A stretch of DNA of 64,000 nt, from the NCBI GenBank assembly GCA_001600875.1, contig BCLD01000028.1, positions 1 through 64,000 on the forward strand, in the 5' to 3' direction. The stretch is from Solicoccozyma terricola (taxonomy: Eukaryota; Basidiomycota; Tremellomycetes; Filobasidiales; Piskurozymaceae). The position numbers and the translations under genes are program-made. This document shows positions 34,229 to 46,480 of the stretch, one piece after another. Position 1 is the stretch's first letter; the number at the start of each line of letters is the position of its first letter. The notes under the pieces were generated by a model. It was not told the origin of the DNA, ran no database searches, and was given only the letters and a program-made list of their open reading frames with translations.

Positions 34229-34915
34229 TGTAAGGATACGACCAATCCACTCGACACTGGACACGTCATCTCTCGTATGGCCTCATACGGCCTCAGCCCC
34301 TATGCGTCTACGTCTGGATTGGGATACGAATCCTTACTCGGCTTAACTCTATTTCTTTCGCTCTCCTCTTACGCCTCTTGGACTAATCGGGCTTCCTCGA
34401 TTACAATCGACGCCTCTCGATTGCAAACGACGGATCTCTCTTACAATCGACGGACATCTCTAGAAACCGACGGATCTCTCTAGATATCGATGGGTTACTC
34501 TAGGACAGTTAAGACATTCTTATTCTCCTTTCGTGCTTCGAGATATTGCCACTATCCGATATCTCTCTTCATTGTTCTTTACTATCGTTTTACTATAAAG
34601 AGCGCTCCCTTACGGACCTCTTCTCTCTATTGTAATTCACCCTGTTAATGCATCGCATTCCACGACACTACATTTGCCCCTCGCATCTCGACTAATCGTA
34701 TATCGACTTAGGCTCGCTACCTAACCACTCATACTACATTAGATCATCGGATCCCAGCGTTACATAGTGAGTATAGGGATAGATCTGAAACTAACTTGCG
34801 TGAGTTCCCGAATACAGTCATAGCAGTCCTCTTCGGATCAAGCCTTTTAGTCCTATCTCGTGATACGAGGAGTCCGAAAGCCGCTAAGTCCACGAAGAAA
34901 GACCAGCACCTGACA
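34229..34915 (+). mobile_element. Solo LTR (687 bp), target duplication GTTTG
   Basis: Begins TGTAAGGATACGACC, ends CAGCACCTGACA, flanked by GTTTG at 34224-34228 and 34916-34920. Contains TTTTACTATAAAGAGCG (TATA-like), then a C/T start region and TTGTAATTCACCCTGTTAATG. It is nearly identical in reverse orientation to the 25993-26669 LTR, with a 10-bp internal difference near CTCATACGGCCTCAG. The target duplications differ between the two, so they are independent insertions, not ends of one element. Confidence 0.95.
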
Positions 34916-34920
34916 GTTTG

Positions 34921-35467
34921 TTTAGAATCGATAAAAATCCAAGTGGCGGTCATAATCTGCTATCATGTAAAGTTGATACTCATTACGGGAAGACTTTGGC
35001 AAGCGTCGACAAATCATTCATTCTTCTCCCCAATCACATACCGGCGGCGAATGGTCCGCTGTTGCTAATTTAATTTTTATTTCTTTATTTTTTGTTAAAC
35101 AAGTGCGAAGAATGTCCTTGGCTTCTTTCACCAGACACTGTGGACAATAAAAGAAGCTTGTCAGGAAGAAAATAAACATGTCACTGGAAAACCACACTTA
35201 GAATTTGACTAACATTTATTGTTGCTACTGCAGACATTATGCATGCAGTCTTTGACTTTGAGACTGCAAGCATGAAATCAAATTCAAATTCCATCTACAT
35301 CAGCTTTGCACTTACATCATCAAACCATGCTGGCAGCATCATCCAATCATATGCATTTCCTGTCATCCTGGACAACTCCTGCCATTTTTCACTTGGTCTG
35401 ACAATCTCCATGTGTGAATACCTAGGTCTACATCTGCCTCTTCAGCCTGTGTATCTCTGGCACTTGC
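34921..35467. other. AT-rich spacer and a degenerate gene tail
   Basis: 35040-35100 is T-rich. At 35234-35470 one frame reads DIMHAVFDFETASMKSN, then TSSNHAGSIIQSYAFPVILDNSCHF. It is related to DIMVAMFAFDFPMYL...SSNHAGSIV at 34048-34160, just before the LTR. Both follow intron-acceptor-like sequence. They look like paralogous 3' exons of an unknown gene. Confidence 0.4.
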
Positions 35468-37080
35468 TCAGACTCCAGGTAAATCTCCCATGGTTGGTTC
35501 TTTGAAATCATCCCAACACAAGACACCGTGGTCCACATCTTCAGCCTTCGTATCTCTGGCCCTTGCCCCAACTCGCTCTCCCATGATAGGAGGTTCTTTG
35601 AAATCCTTCAGACCAGAGATGCCTAGGTCCACATCCACCTCTTCGGCCTCGTCTTTGGCCGTCACTTCAGCCTTCGTATCCCCAGCCTTTGCTCCAACAA
35701 TGGCATCCCACCTCCCTCTGGCCACCTTCAACTCCTCGTGAACGACTGGAACCAATCGTTTATAACTACCACCAGCAAGGATCTCATCCCGCATCCACAT
35801 ATCCACCGGATATGATATCAATGGGTCGACCACGTTGGTGCATGGCTGTTGCACACACTCCAGACCAACAAACCCAAACACCTCGGCATTTCGAGTGATT
35901 GAATTGCAATTGCTTTTGAATGTGAATATGCATGTTCCCTATTCAACTGGGATGGATCATGCATTCCCAGTGCAGCATGACCCACTGCATGCATAAAAAA
36001 CACTCTGCAATCACCATAAATGCCCGTTCAATGGAGGATAAGCGAGGGTTTTCTTGTTTTTCCAATCCCGATGAGACAACCTCAGGTATTCCGTGATTTC
36101 TTTTGCAGCATCAGAATTTCCACCAGGGAGGAGTAGCCGGATTGAAGGAAGGTCCGTGAGCATAGCGATCATGGTGTGAAGGGTCGATTTGATTGGTTCT
36201 TCGTAAATGCTGGGCCATGGGGGGAGATTAGAAACCAACAAAGAAAAGAAAAACGCCCTGGCACTCACTAAAGGAAACTGTTTGGATCCATCACCTCTTG
36301 ACGATATGACGTTATACCCTTGTATGAGGCAACCCTCCCTTTCACCCCCTTTTTCCCTTTGGTCACTGTCTTTTTCAAGTGATCCGGACAACCAGAGATG
36401 GAAACACCGATATAGGACAAGCAGGCTCCATTTTGTCCACGTTTTCCAACCTCGTCTACAGCTACCTCATTGTACTCATGAACCATCAACTTGAAGTAGA
36501 CACCGATCTTGTTGGCCTCAGGGTGGCCTGGTGCATCCAACTCGGAAACAAATGACACCCCACACTCCTTTAGATGCTCTAGTGTGACATCGGAAGCCAC
36601 CACAGCAGAGTTTCGAAGCATGATTGCCTTGAGGTAGGGTATGAATTGTGGCAGACTGGTGGAGAATTCAAGTATTTGGTCGTTTGAGAGGTCACGAAGA
36701 GCGAGTTGGACCCAAGGGGTTGTTTCCATCTGTGATACCATGTCTCGAATACCGTCCAGGATCGCATTGTGGAGAACATACAGTGTATCCATCTCATATC
36801 TCTCGTTCTCGAGACCACTAAAGGTTGTCATTTGGAATTGATCATATAGTCGGCTTGTTGTGGTTTCATCGGTTTGGTCCCAAACTTCAAATCCAATTGA
36901 ATCTCTTCCTTGTCCCCTCTATAATGCAAACGGTTCCTCCCATGTTTCCTTAAGAATTCCCTTGTCTTTACCAGATCATGTTCCTCCACCAACCATCCTA
37001 GGATGAAAGGGTTCCAATCGAGACCAATATCGATCTGGTAAACCAAAGATTTCTTAACAAATACTCGCTGTAAATCTCCT
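35468..37080 (-). CDS. Family X gene copy 2 (unknown function)
   Basis: Minus-strand counterpart of 9151-10386. Upstream exon-like pieces give GLDWNPFILGWLVEEHDLVKTREFLRKHGRNRLHYRG and LDLKFGTKPMKPQQADYMI. The main exon (36831-36268) is open where copy 1 has stops: MTTFSGLENERYEMDTLYVLHNAILDGIRDMVS, ALRDLSNDQILEF, MLRNSAVVASDVTLEHLKECGVSFVSELDAPGHPEANKIGVYFKLMVHEYNE, IGVSISGC. After an intron come KSTLHTMIAMLTDLPSIRLLL, EITEYLRLSHRDW, GHAALGMHD, HSKAIAIQ, FVGLECVQQPC and VVDPLISYPVDMW. The tail is a Lys/Glu/Asp repeat (KAGDTKAE, LKDFKEPP). It may be partly intact, though frame joins near 37.05 and 35.9 kb are unresolved. Function unknown. Confidence 0.5.
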
Positions 37081-37517
37081 TGATTTCCTTTTCATCCAAG
37101 AGATTCCATTGATGACCCTCAATCACATGCATATCACGGAATCTGAACTGTTCCATCCAGTTTTGTGGTTCTTGATGGCACCAACGGTGTTGGTTTGGAG
37201 GGGTTTGGGTGAATTCATCGAGAGGGACTTGTTCTTGACCACCATAAATCGTAATGGTTTGGTTTCTTGGCTGATTGGAGGGGAGTATAGCAGCAGGGTC
37301 AAGGTGGCAGATCTCTTCATGGAGGCAGGATATTGTGTGTGGGGAGGGGGTGGTGGTGGTGGAGCTGGTGGTGGTGGTAGATGGTGGTTGATGATGCGTA
37401 GAACTGGGAAATGGACAGAGGGGCAACAAGGAACGTGACCGATGGGGTCGCCCCCCATGGCATTCCAAGGTACAACAACACATTCACATTCACACTCATC
37501 ACCACCACCACCAAATC

Positions 37518-38178
37518 ATGGCTGGTAGAAAACGAAAATCCAAACCACCCGCTGTGGAAGACCAACCCTCACCACAAAAAAGAACAAGAAAGGAAAAGAT
37601 GCCAATAACACTGGTAGAAACATCATCGAGTGCATCCATGACGACGACGAGGGTTACGTGATCATCTTCAAATAGAAAGTCGACACCATCTGGCACCACT
37701 AGATCTTCTGTCACAAGATCTTCAGCAATATGGCATCCTCTGGTGTAGCGTCCTCGTGTGGTGTAGCATCCTCATCCAGTGTAGCATCTGGGTCTCGACT
37801 GTTGGTTGCCGTGAGTTGAATGGTCGAGCACCGTGCTGGGATGTTGGTTTCTAAACTTCCCCCCACCCCCCACCTCAGTCGAATTCAATGTCCGATGACC
37901 AACCACTATCGTCAACAGGACACAGCTCTACACAAGGACCAATAGGTCCCCCTGTACCCTCCTCACCACCTATCCACTCCTACTGCCGGCCTCATGACAC
38001 AACACCTGAAAGGAGATCAGAGATGGTACATGCTCAGTTGATAAAGTTTCCAGAATTGGAGATTGGTGTGCAAGCCGAAAGGAAGACGATGGATGAGAGG
38101 AAGAGGGGTTTGAGGTCGATGTCGAGGGTTGGTTCGGATGGTTCATGGTCTCCAAAAAGAGCTAGGGCAAGGAGGTGA
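37518..38178 (+). CDS. Small basic hypothetical protein, possibly two exons
   Basis: ATG at 37518 opens MAGRKRKSKPPAVEDQPSPQKRTRKEK, a strong nuclear-localisation-like head, followed by Ser/Thr-rich sequence to about 37660. A second open piece (37888-38178) reads MSDDQPLSSTGHSSTQGPIGPP, then VHAQLIKFPELEIGVQAERKTMDERKRGLRSMSR and ends SPKRARARR. Divergent from family X copy 2. Connection of the two pieces by an intron is plausible but not shown. Confidence 0.35.
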
Positions 38179-38579
38179 AATAATTACATTTTTGTATTAC
38201 TATCACTATCATGTCTTCCCCGCATCCTTCATCATCTTCTCGGCCATGTACCCTTCAACCAGCATGTATTGAATGACAGCACGGTACCCAGCTGATTTGA
38301 TGTAGACCTGGAAACCGTGTGAGGTGGTTGGTTGGTTGGTTGGTTATCCATGACATGGTTCCCCCACCCCCGACCCACCAGCATCTCCTCATCAGAAAAC
38401 AACACCTCATACTCTGTCACCTTCTCTTCCTTGATCCAATGTGCTCGAGCTACTCAGCAATGGAAGTCGTCCATTCGTAGCAAAAGTTGTGTTGTTAGTT
38501 TTTTTTGTATCTGACAAGCCTGGATTCTCTTCGAGTCGAACGACATGTTGGTGGAGGAAAGTCTGTGGATCAAAGGGTC

Positions 38580-39427
38580 AGTGCATTGATTCACCATCAG
38601 AATCCTCCACCAACCCACCCACCTCCAACACCACCTTGTTATGTGGGTTGTCCTTGAATGACTCATGGTATAAAGGAAGACCATCCATCGGTTCAAAGCT
38701 GTAGTGGATGATGTATGGATTTGGTGTATTTTCATTGCACACACTCATGCCATGGTCGATCTTGGGGTTGTCAACATCACGGTAGAGGTCAGAGAGGATG
38801 GGGGTGTAGGCAGGAGCCCAGATGTAGGTCTTGGGTGTATCATTGTTGCGTGGTGTTGATGTGTTGGGAAACACGAATACATTGAAAATAATTGCTGCTA
38901 CGAATTATTTACACGTGCCGCCATCAACCCACCCACCCCACCCTTGTCCATTCCAATGATCAACATGTCCACCAAATCTCTCCCCAGCTTGATTCCCTCT
39001 TTTGCCATGCTGATATCATTGCTGTGGAGGGAATGTCAGAAGGTAGTCACCCCAACATGACCCATGGGCACACCCACCTTTCCATCAGTGTCTCCAATGC
39101 CTCCTTCAACACAGGCAACTCTGGTTGACAGAGCGAGATCAAATTCCTCCCAAACTGGACTTGTTTCACTGGAGGATACCATGGAGACAGTGCCAGCTCC
39201 TTGTGAGAACTGTACCTCCTCCTCCATGCCACTATCGACTCCATGTCTTCCGTGGTGGGTGCCTCGTGATGTCGAAGGCTAAACCATAGCATCAGACTGC
39301 CACCATTCACCTGGAGTGAATGATTCATATTGGGATTCCATTGCAAGTCATCTGGAGGGATATTATTGCCTTGTGCTAGACATGTGTAGATATCCTGGTG
39401 GATGGTCGCAGCAGCATTGAAATTCAA
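38580..39427 (-). CDS. Family W hypothetical gene
   Basis: Minus strand. The first exon gives NPNMNHSLQVNGGSLMLWFSLRHHEAPTTEDMESIVAWRRRYSSHKELALSPWYPPVKQVQFGR and CQPELPVLKEALETLMERW. The following pieces give NDISMAKEGIKLGRDLVDMLIIGMDKGG, then YIWAPAYTPILSDLYRDVDNPKIDHGMSVCNENTPNPYIIHYSFEPMDGLPLYHESFKDNPHN and EVGGLVEDSDGE. No start Met of good context and no recognised domain. The composition is protein-like and intron-acceptor sites flank the pieces. Probably another accessory gene of this repeat-rich region. Confidence 0.35.
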
Positions 39428-39883
39428 TCTCTGGGTTGTCAGGATTCAACAGCTGCAGAGGGGAGGCCTCAAGCTTGAGACCCCCGATGGTATTGTCAGC
39501 GGTGGTGGCCTTGCTCCGCTTACACGGAGCCCGAAAGACCAGCACCTGACATTATCGTTCTTGTCCTCCTGTTTTCGCAACCACAATCTCTTATTCCTCA
39601 TTCCTCGCTCATCTCTAACCCAATTTCGCCACTAAAGTCGCCACCCGATCAACCTAATAGTGCGCACATGGCCACCCTACATTTTCCCCTCACAAGAGAG
39701 ATGCGACGAGTTGTGAGCAGTGTCACGTCTATTTTGCGACCTTGCCTTCTAACCATGTTTCGGTGCCACTCTCCATCCCTTCATATGCGCTGTTCCCACG
39801 CTGAAATAGATCGTGAGACCACAAACCCTTCCCTTTTTCTGCCGTTAACAAACGCAGCCCACAAAACGAGACGCGACTGACAT

Positions 39884-40644
39884 ATGGCTGTACTCATCAG
39901 CATGCCATCAACAATCCTACCTATGGCAAGGATCCTATCGTGTGAGTCTGACTGTCCGGTTTTGGGGTATTGTGCATGCCATGTATTTGGGCCCGGATCG
40001 CTGATCGTCGTAAAAGTATTTCTTTGCTCCAGACTCCGTCCACCTAGCCACTCATTTCATCCATGGAATGGTCCGAATGACCTCATTTTGGCATACTACC
40101 ACCACACTGTGGTGAACTCCTTGCTAACATCCAACCGCATATCACCTTGCATGGTTGGCATGGACCCTAAGATCATCCCAGTGAGCAACAATCTCACCAT
40201 CCCACTGCACGTAATGAATACTAAATACTCATTCTTCTCCAGAGAAATGTCACGATTGTCACTCTCGAACAATGCATGCAAAGCCATGGGGCTCATCATG
40301 TGGCAAACCTCCTCAACCGCTTTGAGGAAGGTTTTCAGAAGGTCCCGCCGCTCTTCAAAGACATTCCAGTGAGAGGGAAAGTCCGCTATCGTGGCAAGAT
40401 GGGTGCCGATAGCGGCAAGACGGGTGCTCCCGAAGGAGCGACCAAGAGAAAGAGCGTGGCCGATTACATGGCACCTCATCCCAAGAAGAGGAAGCCTCTC
40501 GTCCCGGTGGTTAACAACAAGAGGCCACGTTCGGACGATGAGGAAGAGGCTTTCAGCACGAAGGAGGTCATCCTCACGGCCAAACGCCAATCTACCATTC
40601 ACTCCGGCCGGGGTCCTATCGACCACTACTTCCGCTCGACCTGA
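39884..40644 (+). CDS. Hypothetical protein with nuclear signals and a 32-bp intron
   Basis: Open from 39884. The later part gives HPWNGPNDLILAYYHHTVVNSLLTSN and VGMDPKIIPVSNNLTIPLH. A 32-bp intron (40211-40242, with TACTAAA branch-like sequence) joins in frame to RNVTIVTLEQCMQSHGAHHVANLLNRFEEGFQKVPPLFKDIP. Then a basic region contains KRKSVADYMAPHPKKRKPLV, NNKRPRSDDEEEAF and the C-terminal GPIDHYFRST. The two Lys/Arg clusters suggest a nuclear protein, and the IDHYF end vaguely recalls a PCNA-interacting peptide but lacks the usual Gln. The opposite strand is also open here; I prefer this strand for its intron and tail. Confidence 0.4.
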
Positions 40645-41235
40645 ACAGGAGATCATACTACTCCATCACTTGCCAGATGTGTTTTTTTTTTCCACCTTTC
40701 GCTCCCTCAGTCAAATCATTGTTGATTCGTTCTTTTTTTCTCGCCACCTGTCCTTTTCACCTTTCACTCGTTCACTTCGTTGTATGCTGTGATCTCCACC
40801 TGTCCTTTCCACCTTTCGCTCGCTGGTCAAATATGTTTCCCAATACTTTTAATTGTTGGATCATTTTCCTAGTTTGTGCCAACACATGTCTATTTTGTGG
40901 GAACGTTGGGATGAATACAGCCCAAAAGCCTGTGGCTGACCCATGTCCATTCCCGCTTTGAATATAGGATCTATTCTCCAAAGTGATCGACTTTGTTCCA
41001 CTCACAAACTGTATGATTCTGAAAGGTAGGAGATTGTTGGAGGTCATACAGTGTTCGTCGACATCTTCTTCAGGTATGTGATGACTATACAGAAGGTGAC
41101 AAATTAGGAAAAAAATACAGACGCCATGCCACATCATAATCATAAGGTTGTCCAACCTGTTCACGACTTGTCAGCATCCATCCTCCACTCAATCTCAATC
41201 GAAACGATCGCACTCACCGTTGAAAGGGAACCCAT

Positions 41236-43103
41236 TACTCGGCACCCTCATCCTCTTCCTCAGTCCAGGAATCTTCATCAAGGTCCTCATCTTCAAGGAT
41301 ATCCTTCTTCTGCCGGACCACTAAAAATCTCCAACATCTCATCCCATGTACACAAAATGACATCATTGATGGTTGGGCGATCCGGCCATCCATTGGTCCT
41401 TCGAAGCTGTTGACACAAATCGTTAACCCTTTGCATGGTGCTGATGACCCTTGCCTGCATGTTCAGGTGGTCTCGGTGGTTGGCCTCGTGATGTTCTTCA
41501 TCGTGGACTTGGCGGTCTGGAAGGCATTGATGTCAGCAGAGTCCCCGAAGTCGAGAGTCGGTGTTCAAAAAGAAACTCACGAGCATGGAGGTTCTTGATG
41601 GTGATGGTAATTGGCTTGCGGCTGTGCACAGCTGCCTTCTTGCCAAAACGCTCCTCTATGTCGTCTTGCAAGATTCTATCCTTGGTCGAGGTTGAAATCT
41701 GGGGGGAGGCGGGTTCCTTTGGGGTAATACTCATCCAAGCTATCACCGTCGGCAGGGAACAGGGTCCTGAGGGTACAGATGATAGCACTACCACTGTGGA
41801 AGGTGTGCCTCAATTCCAGCAAGAGGTCATCTGTGTTGGAGATCGCCAGCCAGTCCTTGTAGAGGTTTCTGTAGAATACCTGGGCTGACTCGAGTTGGGC
41901 AGCAGAGAACACTGTCGAAGGTTTGGATGTTCAGAATTCGGCAGGTCATGGACTGTGCCTATAACACTCACTCGGCTCTCCGTCTTTATTAAGCAACTGA
42001 CCCACCCATTGCAGTGATGGAATGGAACTGTCATGCTTTGCAGCATTTCGAGTTGCTTGCACGTAGAGCAAGTAACGGCCAATGATGCTGCGCAAGCTCA
42101 AACTACCCTCCCGAACGTCGATGGTGAAAGGGCGACATTGGACCTTGCGGCCCTGACAAGTACACCCGAGACAGCAAACAAGGATGGTTTCCCATGTGAG
42201 AACCAACATCCTAATTGTTCCCTTTGGCCAACTGATGATAACTTTGTGTTCGGAATTGGCGGCTTCTTCGTCCCAATGCTCTGACAGGAAAACGCAATGA
42301 GACTAGACCAACCATACTACCAGGGGAAACATCCACTCGCTTAGCAACTCGCCAAGTTCTGCATTGGCAGCCTTCCTCTTGCAATTGAGATGTTGATTAT
42401 GGTGAACAGCTCCTCCCAGAAGGGTCATTCCCGGGTAGAAGTACTCCTGGAAATAGGATGGTTCAGCAAATATGAAGGGGCAAAAACCAAAGACATGGAT
42501 GGCAGCAGCTCACAACGATGACCATGAGGTAGTTGGAAGGGCGATTGCAGTCCTCTGCCATCACTCTGATCTTCACCAGCTCTCATGCATGGATGGTACC
42601 CCCTCCTTGCACGATCGCTCCTTCCTCGGACAGCTTGTGGAAGAATGGAATGAGCTTGGGGTTGGCCTAAAATCCCATCGAAATTGCAGCTTCCAGTGGG
42701 CAATGACTTTGACCACTCGCATCCTTGAAGTCGGGTTTTCGATGTAGAAGTAACTCGAGGAGGACTGGGATTGGGTACCTGACCCCTATGACAATCTCAA
42801 CATCCATGCAATCAGCTGTGGCTGGCTTGATTCTACCAGAGGAATCTTCGATGAATGCTCGCAAAATTCCAGGGAGAGCCTTACTGGCCTGCACAACAGG
42901 TGATATGAAAATGTGAGTGGATAGATGCTAGGTAGTCTGTGTGGCCCACTCACATCCATCATCTGAATCTTTGTCATTTCCTTCCATGTCTCCTCCAGCA
43001 CACCCATAAATTCCTTTTGCTGAACGTCCACAAATCGCTCCTTCAGAAACTTTGTAAACCTGAGCTGTGGATCCTTGGCTGTCCTCGCCTTGGTGTGCTC
43101 CAT
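41236..43103 (-). CDS. Family Z hypothetical gene, multi-exon, acidic C-terminus
   Basis: Starts MEHTKARTAKDPQLRFTKFLKERFVDVQQKEFMGVLEETWKEMTKIQMMD, then an intron (gtgagtgggc...tgcag). Next come ASKALPGILRAFIEDSSGRIKPATADCMDVEIVIGVRYPIPVLLELLLHRKPDF, HCPLEAAISMGF and ANPKLIPFFHKLSEEGA, which faintly suggest ankyrin-type helices. Then IDVREGSLSLRSIIGRYLLYVQATRNAAK, LESAQVFYRNLYKDWLAISNTDDLLLELRHTFHSGSAIICTLRTLFPADGDSLDEYYP, ILQDDIEERFGKKAAVHSRKPITITIKNLHA and a coiled-coil-like VHDEEHHEANHRDHLNMQARVISTMQRVNDL. The last piece is acidic (DILEDEDLDEDSWTEEEDEGAE). Five or more introns are implied. Function unknown. Confidence 0.45.
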
Positions 43104-43109
43104 AGTGAT

Positions 43110-45162
43110 GGGAATACCTTTCCTCTCTGGATATTAATACCGCTTGTTACCCAAATCCATGGTGACTGGTGGAGTGGCAACTTTTGATGTGAAGAGAGAG
43201 GGGTTGTAGGATGCGTGTTGCAGTGATGATAAGCCGATGAAGAGGGAGGAGGAGTAGATTGGTGAAGAGGCGATTCTCGCTCGGGTGTTGAGACTGATAC
43301 GATACAGAGGGTGGATGACCTTGACTGCTGCGGAGATGGAAAATGTATAGAATAGGCAGACGGTATCACACAAAGCATCCCCAACGGAACAAACACGAGG
43401 CGGCTTCTTGTGTCATCGTTTCGATCATTTCGAGGCGTTCCCTGACTACAATTCTCTCTCTTTCAACTCAAACCCGATGTCACGGGAATTCCTCTGAGAC
43501 GCTATGATCTCCCATCGCCATCGCTCTAGGATATCAGATAGGGGCGGACATGTCATTCCCATAACTCTCGCACACCCATCATCGTCATTCCCCTGACGCG
43601 AACTAAGCTCATATACCCCATAACCATTGTTTCATCGAGACAATAGCCACATGCCATGGTTATGACCCGACAACCTTCCACGATGGATAAATGGGCTCAC
43701 GCCATACTCAGACGTAAGCCTCTGTTATTCGAACTCGAACTCATCTGAACATGTCCAGCTTCGCTCAAGACCAGACTCTCACTGCTTGTACAACATCATG
43801 CTAGGGTCAACTCTGCTCGAGATATCATGATGATGCCCTCCCACAACTTGGCATTGCGGGCCGGCCCTGCACCAGTGATCCATATCTCCAATATGGCCTC
43901 TACAGAACAATAAGGCTTCAGGCAGTACGGTCCGGACGGGTTTGATAGCCAGTTTCCCCCCCCCGCCAATTTTACATACTTAAGACAGCCTTGTTATGTA
44001 TTCTTATATTGCTCTCTTCTTCCTTCGAGCAATATTACCAACTTGTATCCAAACAATCTTAGGGAACAGCGGCCATTACACGACTGATGCTTACCCGCAG
44101 GCAACTCGACATTAGACATAGACATTACTTTAGTGAAGCCGCTCCGCTTGCGCACACACGGACAAACGACATGCCACGACCAACCTCGCTTGACCTTGCC
44201 TGGACTTGGGATTAGCTGATCGACATCGGATAGAGAAGTCAAGTGACTTAAGTCTATCCTCGAGCGAGCGAGCGTGATCGTCGTTTAGATCGGTACATTG
44301 TCTTCGTGGGTGGCTAGATCTTGGATCTCCAACAACGAGGGATCCCCCAAATATCCCGTCCATCTGCCTTTCTCTCTTCGCCCCCAGAACCTGACACATG
44401 TGGAATGCGGATTGGTTGGCCCTTTTTCACTCTTTGAAACCTTTTTACCCATGGGTGCATCTTACGAGGCTGCGGGGTTGGATATCGGCCTCGCCGTTGA
44501 TTGTTTCCTTCTCGAGTGCTTTTCGGGGGAGCAAAACCTGGATGGCTCAACTCCTTCATCATATGCTCATTGAGAACAAGTTCCGCCGCTCACCATGAAG
44601 ATTGAGTGAAAAAAAGGGAAAGGAAAGAATGATAACAGATTAGCCGATTCTTCCCTATTTATTACGATTGAATTGAATGAATAGAAAACAATTAGAATAA
44701 AATGTCGTATGTCGGCGAGGGAACGATTTGCATAAGAAGGAGTGTGAGTCGGACTCTAGTTTTGGTCTTAGAGTCGTGTCCGAACCAGAGAACCCTACGC
44801 AATATTATATCAACAGGACGGGGGGACCTGCGTCTATTCTCGGATGGCTGTTCCGGAAATGACTTGATGGATACATAACTCATACTAGTAGGGTTTCTGA
44901 TAGCGACTTGGAGGAGCCGGGTAATGGGCCAGGGTGGGTGGGTGGATATCACTTGCCCGTTGCCCGTTGGTTGTTGGTTGTTGCCCAACTGGCGAAAGCA
45001 GGGAACAGCAGCCCAAAACACAAAAAAGGAGACGCGCCTTTTCCAGAAACCAGCGCGAGGGGGGAGGGAGGGGATGGGGGGGGAGGAGGGAGGGGGGTAT
45101 CACCATCACCATCACCACCACACACCACACACTCCACAACTCTCTCTACACACACACACGCA
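43110..45162. other. Long stretch without a supported gene
   Basis: Only short frames, none with a recognisable domain or clean introns. At 45060-45160 a poly-purine G/A run is followed by ATCACC and CACACA microsatellites. These end at ATGGCATCCGAG followed by gtaagt (45163-45174), which looks like a 5' leader, start codon and first donor of a plus-strand gene whose continuation I could not place. Confidence 0.35.
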
Positions 45163-45689
45163 ATGGCATCCGAGGTAAGTCCACAGCTGGGGTTTGGCTA
45201 GGACACCAAGCAAAGGGAAATACGCGGTCGACGACGACGAGAACGGCTGGTTGCTATGTCACATACAGCACAGGGAAGGGGACGTATCGTGCTGGCGATG
45301 GTTGGAGGGTGCTACTGCTGCTGGTGTTCGGAGAGACCACGACGACGACGACGATGACCACGGCAATACTGACCATCTATACCATCCCCTATCCCGTTCC
45401 ATTCCCTATCCCTCCCATGCCATGCCATACCATACCATCGCGTCAATCTCAACATGACGCGCATCGTATCCACGTCGACGTTGTCATCCCGTCCCCTCCC
45501 CTCCCCTCCATCCCCTCCCCTCCCCTCACACACACACCGTCCACATCCACCATCCCATTCACCCCATTCACCCCTAAAATCAACCCGGACATCGTTATTC
45601 AACGGATCGGTTGTATATCGGTATCGCTTTCGTCGTTATTACGCGGGATATTGGGTTTTTGTCGATGGTAGGATTTGAAAACTGGTGAG

Positions 45690-46480
45690 TCCGGCGAGCG
45701 AGCGAAGCGTAGCGAGTATCACTGGGCGAGCGAAGCGAGGACTTGGTGTCTGAGCGTAGCGAAGAAATATCTCTTACGAGCGTAGCGAGTACTACTTACC
45801 GAGCGAAGGGAGGACTTCTGTCTGAGCGTAGCGAAGAAATATCTCTTGCGAGCGTAGCGAGTACTACTCGGCGAGCGAAACGAGGACTTCTGTCTGAGCG
45901 TAGCGAAGAAATATCTCTTGCGAGCGTAGCGAGTACTACCCTCCGAGCGAAGGGAGGACTTGTGTCTGAGCGTAGCGAAGAAATANNNNNNNNNNNNNNN
46001 NNNNNNNNNNNNNNNNNNNNNNNNNNNNNNNNNNNNNNNNNNNNNNNNNNNNNNNNNNNNNNNNNNNNNNNNNNNNNNNNNNNNNNNNNNNNNNNNNNNN
46101 NNNNNNNNNNNNNNNNNNNNNNNNNNNNNNNNNNNNNNNNNNNNNNNNNNNNNNNNNNNNNNNNNNNNNNNNNNNNNNNNNNNNNNNNNNNNNNNNNNNN
46201 NNNNNNNNNNNNNNNNNNNNNNNNNNNNNNNNNNNNNNNNNNNNNCTTGCGAGCGTAGCGAGTACTACCCTCCGAGCGAAGGGAGGACTTGTGTCTGAGC
46301 GTAGCGAAGAAATATCTCTTGCGAGCGTAGCGAGTACTACTCTCCGAGCGAAGCGAGGACTTGTGTCTGAGCGTAGCGAAGAAATATCTCTTCGAGGACG
46401 CTTGTCTGAGCGTAGCGAAGAATATCTCTTGCGAGCGTAGCGAAGAATATCTCTTGCGAGCGTAGCGAGTACTACTCCGC
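45690..46480. repeat. 72-bp minisatellite, interrupted by assembly gap
   Basis: Unit of 72 bp: GAGCGTAGCGAGTACTACT-C plus C-GCGAGCGAA-CGAGGACTT-TGTCTGAGCG plus TAGCGAAGAAATATCTCTTGC. Full units begin at 45773, 45845 and 45917 and again at 46246 and 46318, with shortened units to 46480. Each unit holds several GAGCG(T/A)AGCGA elements. Because 72 is divisible by 3, both strands stay open, but this is not a protein gene. Confidence 0.95.
45986..46245. other. Assembly gap (260 N) inside the minisatellite
   Basis: Run of N within the 72-bp array. The phase of units on the two sides does not match a whole number of 72-bp steps, so true array length is unknown. Confidence 0.99.

Noticed and set aside
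25993..34915. The two LTRs as ends of one retrotransposon
   Set aside because: Opposite orientation and different target duplications, and no retroviral-type genes between them.
40096..40656. Minus-strand open frame across the 40.3 kb gene
   Set aside because: It runs mirror-image to a plus-strand protein with a branch-point intron and nuclear signals. The minus reading of that part is low in recognisable structure, though not fully excluded.
45163..45174. ATGGCATCCGAG as the certain start of UXS1
   Set aside because: Its phase does not join the next visible exon, so I left it as a question rather than part of the gene.
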